From positions 27,017 through 91,016 of the forward strand of contig PXFS01000055.1 in the NCBI GenBank assembly GCA_003564185.1: 64,000 bases of DNA, written 5' to 3'. The stretch's first letter is position 1. Every line of letters starts with the position of its first letter. The notes beneath the pieces are model-generated. The model was given only the letters and a program-made list of their open reading frames with translations. It did no database searches and had not been told where the DNA came from. The translations under genes and the position numbers were made by a program. Positions 53,736 through 61,805 of this stretch are shown piece by piece. Source of the stretch: Flavobacteriaceae bacterium. GTDB lineage: Bacteria > Bacteroidota > Bacteroidia > Flavobacteriales > Flavobacteriaceae.

Positions 53736-54257
53736 TTAAGGTATAAATTTTTTAAGTTCGTTTGCTAATTCATCTTGTGTAAAAGGCTGTTCATAAAAAG
53801 CTTTTTGATCTTTGGTAACAATTAATGTAGCTGGAATTGCCCCGCTCCAATCTTGATCTACTTTAGGAATCCAGTAATGGGAACGTGTATCATCTAATAA
53901 AATAATATCGTTTTGAATATTTTTATCAATAGCAAATTTCAGTACTTTAGAAGCCTTATGTTCAGGCATATCTAAACTGATAAACTTAAGGTCAATTTCT
54001 TTTTTATAGGTATCCGCTAAAGCTTCAAAATAAGGCATCTCTTCTACACATGGAGCACACCAAGTAGCCCAAAAATTAATTACTTGTACCTTATCTGAAG
54101 TAGTTGTAAGCATGGGTTCAAATTCATAAAAATTAAGGGTAGGAATATCTGCTAATTCCCAAACTCTTTTTTGATCATTATTAGTATCTTTTACTTCCTT
54201 ACAAGAAATGAAAAGTAAAGCAATTAAAATAAGTTTGTAGGTTGTTGTATTCATCAA
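53736..54257 (-). CDS. TlpA-like thiol-disulfide oxidoreductase lipoprotein
   Basis: 173 residues. The signal peptide ends in LLFISCKEVK, a lipobox. The thioredoxin domain has VINFWATWCAPCVEEMPYFEAL with the CAPC redox site and cis-Pro in SGAIPATLIV. TlpA/ResA-like proteins reduce disulfides, often during cytochrome c maturation. It is the first gene of a pair with the redoxin-like gene 15 nt downstream. No cytochrome gene is adjacent. Confidence 0.93.
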   Translation of the reverse strand: MMNTTTYKLILIALLFISCKEVKDTNNDQKRVWELADIPTLNFYEFEPMLTTTSDKVQVINFWATWCAPCVEEMPYFEALADTYKKEIDLKFISLDMPEHKASKVLKFAIDKNIQNDIILLDDTRSHYWIPKVDQDWSGAIPATLIVTKDQKAFYEQPFTQDELANELKKFIP

Positions 54258-54347
54258 TTCAGCTTAATATTTGTAAGAAAATGATTTATAAACACTAAAT
54301 AAACACATTACAGGTGCTTACATTTAGTTTTTCTAAAATGTTTAACA

Positions 54348-54674
54348 TCACCAAGTTTGATTTAAATAGCAATCAAGCGCATCTGTTAACATGTGAAACA
54401 CCAACCCAATTGCAATTAATCTAATGTGGTATTGTTTCACTACTAGTAGCGTGGTAAAGTACATACTAATAAAAAAAGGACTATGAAAAGTGTGGTAGCT
54501 TATGCTACACCTATCGGGATCAAATACGGGTGAAGCCCAAAGATGATCAACATCTACAAACATGGTAGCGAGTAAAATAAAATAGTTATACTTCCATGAC
54601 TCAGGCTTATAGAGATAAGCTAATACAAGAATAGCCACAAAATGTAAAAAATAATGAAGAAAATGTATCCACAT
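54348..54674 (-). CDS. Small polytopic membrane protein, DUF6122-like
   Basis: About 108 residues from ATG 54674 (MWIHFLHYFLHFVAI), with four hydrophobic segments and conserved polar residues within them: HFLHYFLH, FVDVDHLWASPVFDPDRCSISYHTFHS and FHMLTDALDCYL. The His/Asp pattern resembles small metal-dependent membrane hydrolases of the YdjM type, but this is inference. TTG 54683 is an alternative start. A TAAATTTG element 17 nt upstream supports independent transcription. Confidence 0.75.
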   Translation of the reverse strand: MWIHFLHYFLHFVAILVLAYLYKPESWKYNYFILLATMFVDVDHLWASPVFDPDRCSISYHTFHSPFFISMYFTTLLVVKQYHIRLIAIGLVFHMLTDALDCYLNQTW

Positions 54675-54691
54675 AAACAACAAATCTGCTT

Positions 54692-54699
54692 CAAATTTA
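54692..54699 (-). promoter_or_regulatory. Candidate -7 promoter element for the DUF6122-like gene
   Basis: The minus strand reads TAAATTTG (exact TAnnTTTG), 17 nt before ATG 54674. Confidence 0.45.
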
Positions 54700-54761
54700 A
54701 ATGAATTTATAGGATTGAAAAGTTAGGATTTAGTGAACTTAGGTTTTTACTAAAAAAAGAT

Positions 54762-54769
54762 TAATTTTG
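54762..54769 (+). promoter_or_regulatory. Candidate -7 element giving a ~200-nt leader before the cysteine desulfurase
   Basis: TAATTTTG (exact TAnnTTTG). If used, the transcript would carry about 200 nt before ATG 54971. The leader contains an A/T hairpin (TGA-T-run-AT at 54833-54847 with ATAAAAAAATCA at 54851-54862) and no convincing ORF or known riboswitch. Confidence 0.35.
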
Positions 54770-54970
54770 TAATACTAGTTAGTATTTGAAATTACTGGAA
54801 AAGAAAACGGCCTGTCCCTTGAAATTCAGGAATGATTTTTTTTTTATGTGATAAAAAAATCAAGCATAACCTTAGCAATGGTTTCTTTTCATATTGAAAC
54901 AGAAAGGAAAAGAGGGTGTTTTATCACGGTAATTTCAATTGATAAATGGTATAAATATAAATTTTAGCCT

Positions 54971-56134
54971 ATGAAATCGGTTTATTTAGATAATGCTGCT
55001 ACAACAAAAATGCGAAAAGAAGTAGTTGAATGCATGAATGAAAGCATGTTAGAGAATTTTGGTAACCCCTCCTCTTCTCACGCCTATGGTAGAAAAGCCA
55101 AAGCAGCTATTGAAGCAGCAAGAAAATCCATTGCCCAATTCATCAATGCTGAAGCTTCGGAAATTATTTTCACCTCTGGAGGTACAGAAGCCGATAATTT
55201 AGTTCTTACAAGTGCTGTTAAAAACCAACAGGTAAAACGAATCATTTCTACCAAAATTGAACATCATGCAGTTTTGAATACAATTCAATCTATCACCTCA
55301 AAACACGAAGTAGAATTTGCCGCTCTTGATTTAGATGAAAATGGAAACCCTGATGTAAATCAATTGGAAGAATTACTTGAATCATCATCCAAAAAAACTT
55401 TAGTGAGTTTAATGCATATCAATAATGAAATTGGTAATATTCTAGACTTAAAAAAGGTATGTTCACTTGCCCATCATCACAACGCCTTAGTACACAGCGA
55501 TACCATACAATCTATAGGTCATTACAATATAGATGTGAAAGATATAGGAGTTGATTACTTAGTAGCGAGTGCGCATAAATTTCACGGTCCAAAAGGAGCT
55601 GGGTTTGCCTTTGCAAAAAAAGGATTGGGATTAAAATCTATGATTATTGGTGGTGGCCAAGAAAAAGGCATACGTGCTGGAACAGAAAATGTTCATAGCA
55701 TTATTGGAATGCAGAAGGCCTTAGCTAGTAGCCTCAAAAACCTAGAGGAAGAACGAAACTACATTCAAGAACTGAAGTCGTACTTTGTAAAACAAATTGA
55801 GGCTAAAATACCTCAAGTCCTTTTTAATGGTGAAAGTAGGAATTTTGAAAAAAGTACCTATACCCTTGTCAATGTTTCTCTTCCTGTAGAAGAAAGTCAA
55901 GCCGCTTTATTATTATTCCAGTTGGACTTAAAGGGGATTGCTTGCTCTAAAGGAAGTGCATGCCAAAGTGGAAGTGATCAAGGTTCTTTTGTGCTAAACG
56001 AAATTTAATCCGTTGATCGACTAAAAATGCCTGGGCTTCGGTTCTCTTTTAGTAAAGACAACACCAAAGAAGAAATTGATTATGTAATTGAAGTACTAGC
56101 TGAATTTTGCACTTCAAAAAAATTGGTAGTGTAA
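54971..56134 (+). pseudogene. Cysteine desulfurase (NifS/IscS-like) interrupted by in-frame TAA
   Basis: The intact portion (54971-56008, 345 residues) holds the PLP lysine Lys203 in SAHKFHGPKG, the substrate histidine in IEHHAVL and the catalytic Cys331 in SKGSACQSGS. TAA at 56006-56008 then stops translation after VLNEI. The same frame continues without a shift to TAA 56134 and encodes SVDRLKMPGLRFSFSKDNTKEEIDYVIEVL.., which is exactly the family's C-terminus. The LRFSF arginine that anchors the substrate carboxylate is thus cut off. A single T-to-A change (TTA Leu to TAA) would explain it. The product is probably inactive unless the stop is a sequencing error or is read through; a different desulfurase (SufS) may supply the cell. 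Confidence 0.85.
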
Positions 56135-56203
56135 ACTCATAAAGCTTCTCTAATGGCGTGATTTCTCAAATTTTAAATCCATCTTTGCATTAACAAATTT
56201 TAT

Positions 56204-56278
56204 GGGTCATTAACTCAGTAGGTTTAGAGTGTTACCTTGACAGGGTAGAAGTCACTGGTTCGAATCCAGTATGACCCA
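56204..56278 (+). tRNA. tRNA-Val (anticodon GAC)
   Basis: Acceptor stem GGGTCAT (56204-56210) pairs with ATGACCC (56271-56277), discriminator A at 56278, no encoded CCA. D-arm ACTC/GAGT; anticodon stem TTACC/GGTAG with loop TTGACAG, anticodon GAC; T-arm ACTGG-TTCGAAT-CCAGT. A near-consensus -7 element CATCTTTG lies 16 nt upstream (56180-56187). A strong terminator follows. Confidence 0.96.
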
Positions 56279-56288
56279 CATCAAGCAG

Positions 56289-56320
56289 AAATCCAATACC
56301 AGTAAGGTATTGGATTTTTT
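56289..56320 (+). terminator. Intrinsic terminator after tRNA-Val
   Basis: AAATCCAATACC (56289-56300) pairs perfectly with GGTATTGGATTT (56306-56317), loop AGTAA, then more T's. 12-bp stem, 10 nt after the tRNA. Confidence 0.92.
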
Positions 56321-56362
56321 GTTATCAGAAATCTTTCTAGCGAGCTTGATCTTTCTGATAAC
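56321..56362. repeat. Inverted repeat downstream of the tRNA
   Basis: GTTATCAGAAA (56321-56331) and TTTCTGATAAC (56352-56362) form an 11-bp perfect inverted repeat around a 20-nt loop, directly after the tRNA terminator. Together with the direct repeats that follow, this fills the 240-bp stretch between the tRNA terminator and the TonB-dependent receptor gene, where I see no gene. Confidence 0.7.
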
Positions 56363-56371
56363 AAAAAAGAT

Positions 56372-56510
56372 AAAAAGCGCGAAAGCGATTTTGGATTTCT
56401 ATTTGCAGGAATGATTCATGTCTGGATCAACGCTAGTTAATTCAAATATTTTACTCGTTTAAATTAAGTTTCTAACAGGAACAAAAATAAAAAGACAAAA
56501 AGCGCGAAAG
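56372..56510. repeat. Direct repeat pair AAAAAGCGCGAAAG
   Basis: The 14-mer AAAAAGCGCGAAAG occurs at 56372-56385 and 56497-56510. With the preceding bases the match is about 22 nt with one difference, and TTTCT..AACA..AAAA is shared further upstream, which suggests a duplicated segment of about 35 nt. The second copy ends 6 nt before the stop codon region of the minus-strand receptor gene. Confidence 0.65.
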
Positions 56511-56516
56511 TTTATA

Positions 56517-58976
56517 TCAAAACCTACAATTCATTCTCAAATTAAATACTCGCGGACTTAAGAAGTTAGGAATAGCAAACTGATTTTGTGAAGAAGCATC
56601 TCTTACAAAGGTATTGGTAATCGAATTTAATCGATCAAACACATTAAAAATTTCAAAGCCAACACTTAAGTGCTTTAAATGCTTTAAAAAATTCTTGTGT
56701 TTCCCTTCGTCATTTTCATCAATAATATCGTACATAAATCCTGCATCAACACGTTGGTAGTCTGGTAGACGAGTTTGAAAATCGTAAGGATCTTCAAAAC
56801 GAGGAGAACCACCTGGAAAACCGGTATTGTAAACCATGTTTAAATACGCCTTCATCTTGGGGAATTTTTCAATGTAGTCCTGAAACAAAATAGCAAATTT
56901 TAAACGTTGATCGGTGGGGCGAGCAATATAATCCCTTCCCTCCTGCCGTTCCTCTGTTTTCATATAACTGAAAGTCATCCAAGAATCTGTTCCAGGAACA
57001 AACTCGCCATTTAACCTTAAATCTAAACCATAAGCATAGGCTTCTACATCATTTCGTGCTCGATAGCGAATTCTAACATTTTCAATGGTAAATGGATTTA
57101 CATTAGTCATGTGTTTATAATAAGCTTCCGAAACAAGTTTAAAAGGCCTTTCCCAAAGCTTAAAGCTGAAGTCATTTCCAACTACTATATGAATAGATTC
57201 TTGTGCTTTTACATCAGGCTGAACCACCCCTGTAGTATCTCTAAGTTCCCTGTAAAATGGGGGTTGGTGATAATAGCCTCCAGAAAGCCTGAAAACCATG
57301 TCTTTTTCCCAATTAGGTTGAAAAGAAATTTGCCCTCTTGGGCTCACTACAGACTGTGTAGTAGAAGCAATACTTCTACCTTGAACATTCCAAATTTGAT
57401 TTCTAAGCCCTGCATTTAACCATAATTTATGCTTGTTAATGGATGTTCTATGACTCCATTGAGCAAAGCTAGAAAAACGATTGATTTGTGTTTCGTTGAA
57501 TGCTCTGATACGCTCATAAGGTTCAATAGGATTAGTATTGGGGTTATAAGGCTGGTCATTGATAAACTCTTCTCTTGGTGGACGTATAAAAAATCCAGCT
57601 GAATCTACCATTTCATATTCCTGCAAACGGTCTCTAAAATCTTCTCGTGTGTATTTAATCCCGTAATCAATTTGGTGCTCATCAATCTTATAACGACCTA
57701 AATGCTCTACATTAAAAATAAGTGCGTCTAAATCGTTTCTACCATGATTAAACTGTCCTCCTGCTCCCTCTGAAAATTCGACTTCACCAAAATTTTCATC
57801 TCCAAAATTAGAATTTACAGCTCCAATTCTGTAGCGAGCCAAAATATCAAAATGTTCTTGTTCTTGGGTATGGTAAGCTGAAGCGATTAACTTGGCGGTA
57901 TAGTTTTCATTCACCTTATAACTTCCTTTAAGCGCACCAAAATAAGTTTCGTATTGGGTCTGTTCTTGTCCTTCATAAAATACCAAAAGTGCTTGTGGCT
58001 CTTGAATTGTACCAAAATTGGTTTGCCTTGTAAAAGGGGTATAATCGTAAGTATTAACAGCTATATTCCCTAAAAAACTCAATTCAAATTTAGGACTAAA
58101 ATTGTAGGTAAGGTAAGTTTGTGCGTCTGCAAAGCGAGGCCTAAAACTAGCTTCTACTTGCTTGGCATTAACAAATAAACTATTATCTCTATACCGTATC
58201 CCTCCAATTGCAGTAAATTTTTTATCTTTAGATATTCCACCTACCGAAGCAGCTCCGCCTAGAAAACTAGCCTCAAAACTACCTCCAAAATCAACTGGAC
58301 GTTGATAGGTAATATCAAGTACCGAAGACATTCTATCTCCATATCTTGCTTGAAATCCCCCTGCTGAAAAATCAACATTTCTAACCATATCTGAATTCAC
58401 AAAACTCAGTCCTTCTTGCTGACCACTACGTACTAAAAATGGCCGGTATACTTCAATTTCGTTGACATACACCAAGTTTTCATCAAAACTTCCTCCTCTT
58501 ACGGAGTACTGACTGGAAAGCTCATTATTAGAATTTACCCCGGGCAGTGTATTTAAAATATTTTCTACACCTGGATTGGCTCCTGGTATTTTTCTTATAG
58601 TAGATGGTGAAAGCGTAGTCACCCCTTCAATTCTTGCTTTAGATTCTGAAGTGATCACAATTTCGCCAATCTGTTCTTGGTCTACCTTAAGTACAAAGTT
58701 AAATTCTTCATCGGCACCAGCGGGGAGTTTTATTTTGGTTTTTATGGGCTTAAAGCCTAAAAAAAACACCTCTAATTCAACTTCTTCATCTGCTGGTATG
58801 ATCAATTGATAAAATCCATTCAGATTAGTCACCGTTCCTTTACTGCCATAACTTACATCCGCACCTGGTATTGGGGTGTTTTTTTCATCAAATATTATTC
58901 CTTTAATCGTGGCTTCTTGGGCTTGTCCTAAAGCGAATATAAAAACAAAAGTAAGATTTAACCAGTAGGTTTTCAA
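56517..58976 (-). CDS. TonB-dependent receptor with carboxypeptidase-regulatory-like domain
   Basis: About 819 residues from TTG 58976, which gives the signal peptide MKTYWLNLTFVFIFALGQAQ. An ATG at 59042 is in frame but would overlap the peptidase gene by 62 nt and place the signal peptide 22 residues in. An N-terminal CarboxypepD_reg-like beta domain (ATIKGIIFDEKNTPIPGADVSYGSKG..) is followed by a plug (ARIEGVTTLSPSTIRKIPGANPGVENILNTLPGV, SVRGGSFDENLVYVNEIEV) and a 22-strand barrel ending in FNLRMNCRF. It imports a large ligand across the outer membrane. No SusD partner is next to it, so polysaccharide uptake is less likely. It starts 4 nt after the M23 peptidase stop. Confidence 0.93.
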   Translation of the reverse strand: MKTYWLNLTFVFIFALGQAQEATIKGIIFDEKNTPIPGADVSYGSKGTVTNLNGFYQLIIPADEEVELEVFFLGFKPIKTKIKLPAGADEEFNFVLKVDQEQIGEIVITSESKARIEGVTTLSPSTIRKIPGANPGVENILNTLPGVNSNNELSSQYSVRGGSFDENLVYVNEIEVYRPFLVRSGQQEGLSFVNSDMVRNVDFSAGGFQARYGDRMSSVLDITYQRPVDFGGSFEASFLGGAASVGGISKDKKFTAIGGIRYRDNSLFVNAKQVEASFRPRFADAQTYLTYNFSPKFELSFLGNIAVNTYDYTPFTRQTNFGTIQEPQALLVFYEGQEQTQYETYFGALKGSYKVNENYTAKLIASAYHTQEQEHFDILARYRIGAVNSNFGDENFGEVEFSEGAGGQFNHGRNDLDALIFNVEHLGRYKIDEHQIDYGIKYTREDFRDRLQEYEMVDSAGFFIRPPREEFINDQPYNPNTNPIEPYERIRAFNETQINRFSSFAQWSHRTSINKHKLWLNAGLRNQIWNVQGRSIASTTQSVVSPRGQISFQPNWEKDMVFRLSGGYYHQPPFYRELRDTTGVVQPDVKAQESIHIVVGNDFSFKLWERPFKLVSEAYYKHMTNVNPFTIENVRIRYRARNDVEAYAYGLDLRLNGEFVPGTDSWMTFSYMKTEERQEGRDYIARPTDQRLKFAILFQDYIEKFPKMKAYLNMVYNTGFPGGSPRFEDPYDFQTRLPDYQRVDAGFMYDIIDENDEGKHKNFLKHLKHLSVGFEIFNVFDRLNSITNTFVRDASSQNQFAIPNFLSPRVFNLRMNCRF

Positions 58977-58980
58977 TGAG

Positions 58981-60672
58981 TTAATTTTTCCTGTAAATTT
59001 CAGCTTCAAATATAGACGTATTTCCCACTTTATCGGTAACAATCAACTTAAAATCGTTTTTACCATCTTGAAAAACACCGTCATCAAAATAATGAGTTAA
59101 CTGTTTTGTTTTATAATCGTATTCCATCAGTATAAAATTACCATTGACAGTGGCTTTATAATCCTGAATACCGGTCTCCTCATCATCAATTTCAATTTTT
59201 AAAGTGTCGTAATTAGACATCCACTTCTTATTACGAAAATTTAAGGGATTTATTGTTGGAGGTTCACGATCAAAAGCTAATTCAAACCTTCCAAAGCTTT
59301 TGGTAGAAGCAATTAAACGCTGACTCTTTTGTTGAGTATTGACGTAAAACTTGGTACCCCAGGGCATTACATTAGCAATATAAGCCTGACTTAAATCTTC
59401 ATGATTAGGTAAATCAAAACCTATTTGAATGTTTTTGTGCAAGGCTGTTCTATAGTCATGTAAGTCTATAGCGTTTTTACTGAAGTTGATATTTAAGTAA
59501 GTATCTTCATATAATGCCCCTTTTGGAATATACACATCAATATTTTTATCTTCAAAAACCGAAGCTTGCTGTGCAGAAACAAAAAAAGCTGTTTTTTCTA
59601 TAGCGGAAGTTTGCGTAATAGGTAATTCAACAAAATCTATAGGGATAATAATTCTTTTTGAGTTCCCTGCAAAATCGAATACACGAATCTCATAATTGTA
59701 GGAAAACTCATCATCAATAATTTCAAGTATGCCTTTTTTATTGTTGAAAGTATATACGCTTAGCGGATTATTTTCAGGGATAAACAACTTTTGAATTTTC
59801 TTTTTGTGTTCCTTGAAATAGGAGTAATCAATAGCCGAATTAAGGTACCTAGTTTCAGCAAATGAAAATAAGTCATAAGCTACTTCAAAGTGTTTAGCTC
59901 CGTTTAAGTAGGTTTCAATTTTATATACCCCATTTCTATTCACCGCTAAATCCAATTGGTCATCGGTACTTACTCCAAAGCCTATTAATCCGCTTGCTTG
60001 CAAGGGATTAGTTTTGTAATCTCCTGATTGAGTAGGCTTCATTTGAATGCGTTGTCTACCCTGCTTACCTTCTACTTGGGCTTCCTCATCAAAGGTGTAA
60101 GCCCATAAACTTCCAATTCTTGGCGCTCTGGTATCTTTTATTTCAGAAAAACCAAAAAGCAATGGATTCATAGGTCTTGAGGAGGCATCTCGAATTTCAA
60201 AATGCACATGCGGACCACCGCTGGATCCTGTATCACCAGAAAGTGCAATCAACTCACCTTGGCTAACTTGAAATTGATTTTTTTCTGGAAAAAGCTCTAT
60301 TTCATAAGTTTCTTTTTCATATTGTTTTTTCTTTACATAGGCTTCAATTTCGTCATTAAACTTACTTAAGTGAGCATAAACGGTCTGGTAACCATTAGGA
60401 TGTTGAATATATAATGCTCTTCCATAGCCAAAACGCTGAATTTTAATTCGACTAATATATCCTTCAGCAGAAGCTTTTACAGGAAGGCCAATTTCTTGGT
60501 TTGTCTTTATGTCTATTCCTGCATGAAAGTGGTTGGACCTTAATTCTCCAAAAGTTCCGGAAAGTACAAGAGGAATTTCAACAGGGCTTTCAAAATAATT
60601 TTGAGGAACATCAATTTGTGAAAAGCCTTTAAATGAAAAAAATACAAAAAGAATAAATAAAAATCGAATCAT
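58981..60672 (-). CDS. M23 family metallopeptidase (LytM/peptidoglycan endopeptidase-like)
   Basis: 563 residues. Signal peptide to FKGFSQ (~18). The LytM domain has HFHAGIDIKTNQEIGLPVKA, with first zinc His/Asp in HxxxD, and the HxH pair in SGGPHVHFEIRD; the motif spacing is normal. The ~380 C-terminal residues form several beta domains without recognisable motifs. Active M23 enzymes cut peptidoglycan cross-links; an accessory role in envelope growth is likely. It precedes the TonB-dependent receptor by 4 nt and shares its transcript. A TAACTTTG element is 25 nt upstream. Confidence 0.92.
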   Translation of the reverse strand: MIRFLFILFVFFSFKGFSQIDVPQNYFESPVEIPLVLSGTFGELRSNHFHAGIDIKTNQEIGLPVKASAEGYISRIKIQRFGYGRALYIQHPNGYQTVYAHLSKFNDEIEAYVKKKQYEKETYEIELFPEKNQFQVSQGELIALSGDTGSSGGPHVHFEIRDASSRPMNPLLFGFSEIKDTRAPRIGSLWAYTFDEEAQVEGKQGRQRIQMKPTQSGDYKTNPLQASGLIGFGVSTDDQLDLAVNRNGVYKIETYLNGAKHFEVAYDLFSFAETRYLNSAIDYSYFKEHKKKIQKLFIPENNPLSVYTFNNKKGILEIIDDEFSYNYEIRVFDFAGNSKRIIIPIDFVELPITQTSAIEKTAFFVSAQQASVFEDKNIDVYIPKGALYEDTYLNINFSKNAIDLHDYRTALHKNIQIGFDLPNHEDLSQAYIANVMPWGTKFYVNTQQKSQRLIASTKSFGRFELAFDREPPTINPLNFRNKKWMSNYDTLKIEIDDEETGIQDYKATVNGNFILMEYDYKTKQLTHYFDDGVFQDGKNDFKLIVTDKVGNTSIFEAEIYRKN

Positions 60673-60697
60673 TATTTTTCGTTTATTGGTTAGCTGT

Positions 60698-60705
60698 CAA
60701 AGTTA
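60698..60705 (-). promoter_or_regulatory. Candidate -7 promoter element for the M23-TonB receptor operon
   Basis: The minus strand reads TAACTTTG (exact TAnnTTTG), 25 nt before the ATG of the peptidase gene. Confidence 0.5.
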
Positions 60706-60771
60706 ATTAATTTTTCATCGAAATTAAAAAAGCTATAATCCATAATTAATAACATGGGTGCTCGAAGTAAA

Positions 60772-61563
60772 TTAAGCGTTTCTTTGCCTCACGGCTTCAA
60801 ATAATAAAATTCCCGAAGCTACTGAAACGTTCATTGAATCAACCTGCCCACGCATGGGTATACTAATGTTTTGATTAGAGGCTTCTCTCCAACTGTCGGT
60901 TAAACCTGTTGATTCCGTACCCATAACAATTGCACAAGCTTCAGAATAATCTACCTGCGTGTAGGCTTTAGCTTCTTGGAGTATAGCAGCATAAATTAAA
61001 ATCGAATTTTGTTGTAAAAAACCTATGATTTCTTCCGAAGAACCGCAGGCTATTTGGTTAGTAAATACTGTACCTACGCTAGAACGAATAATATTAGGGT
61101 GGTAGAGGTCCGTTTTTAAATCAGCTATACAAACAGCATCTGCTCCGCAGGCATCGGCAGTTCGTAAGAGTGCTCCAATATTGCCAGGCTTCTCAGGAGC
61201 CTCTGCAACTAACAATAGTGGATTTGAATTATTAAACTTTAGGCGGTTGAGCGTATTAGGTCTAGATTTAGCCACAGCAATCACCCCCTCTGTACTCCCT
61301 CTATAGGCTACTTTTTTATAAATTTTCTGATGTAATGAAATCAAATTTACTTGTCTAGAAAAAATAGATTCTACTTCCAAAGTAGAAATAAAATCAGGAC
61401 AAAAATAAACTTCTTTAAATTCGAATCCACCTGAAACACAGAGCTCAATTTCCTGCTTTCCTTCCACAACAAATACCTCTTGCGCTTTGCGAGCTTTCGA
61501 TTTGGATTGCAATTGAAGTAATTCTTTTATACTTGGATTTTGAAAACTTGTAATGTGTTTCAT
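60772..61563 (-). CDS. TrmH/SpoU family RNA 2'-O-methyltransferase
   Basis: 263 residues. An N-terminal substrate-binding domain (~1-95, QNPSIKELLQLQSKSKARKAQEVFVVEGKQEIEL) precedes the SPOUT knot with motif 1 AEAPEKPGNIGALLRTADACGADAV, motif 2 CAIVMGTESTGL and motif 3 ISIPMRGQVDSMNVSVASGILLFEAVRQR. It methylates ribose in rRNA or tRNA with SAM; the two-domain layout resembles RlmB-like or TsnR-like enzymes. The nucleotide target is not known. It stands alone on the minus strand. Confidence 0.93.
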   Translation of the reverse strand: MKHITSFQNPSIKELLQLQSKSKARKAQEVFVVEGKQEIELCVSGGFEFKEVYFCPDFISTLEVESIFSRQVNLISLHQKIYKKVAYRGSTEGVIAVAKSRPNTLNRLKFNNSNPLLLVAEAPEKPGNIGALLRTADACGADAVCIADLKTDLYHPNIIRSSVGTVFTNQIACGSSEEIIGFLQQNSILIYAAILQEAKAYTQVDYSEACAIVMGTESTGLTDSWREASNQNISIPMRGQVDSMNVSVASGILLFEAVRQRNA

Positions 61564-61691
61564 TCTCTTTGGGGTTGGTGAAATACAAAGTTGCTTGCAG
61601 GACTAGGCCTAAGTTTTGAATTGGACAATATGAAGTCTTCCACTTGGCATCAAATTTTATCAACTATTGCATAGCTCTTTAAAGCTAAAAA

Positions 61692-61772
61692 CTCTGCTTA
61701 GTCAAACTTATAGAATTATTTTCACAAGCTAGTATACTTCAAAAACAATCAAATAAGGCTAAATAAGCAGAG
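61692..61772. repeat. 9-bp inverted repeat with 63-nt spacer
   Basis: CTCTGCTTA (61692-61700) and TAAGCAGAG (61764-61772) are perfect complements. They lie in the 242-bp gap between lpdA and the TrmH-family gene, which holds no gene I can support. Spacing is too wide for a simple terminator. Confidence 0.4.
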
Positions 61773-61805
61773 ATTAAATATCATCTTTTAAGCCAATGAA
61801 TTTAC

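Noticed and set aside
56006-56134. Programmed frameshift or selenocysteine read-through in the cysteine desulfurase
   Set aside because: The downstream codons are in the same frame, so no frameshift is needed, and the codon is TAA, not TGA.
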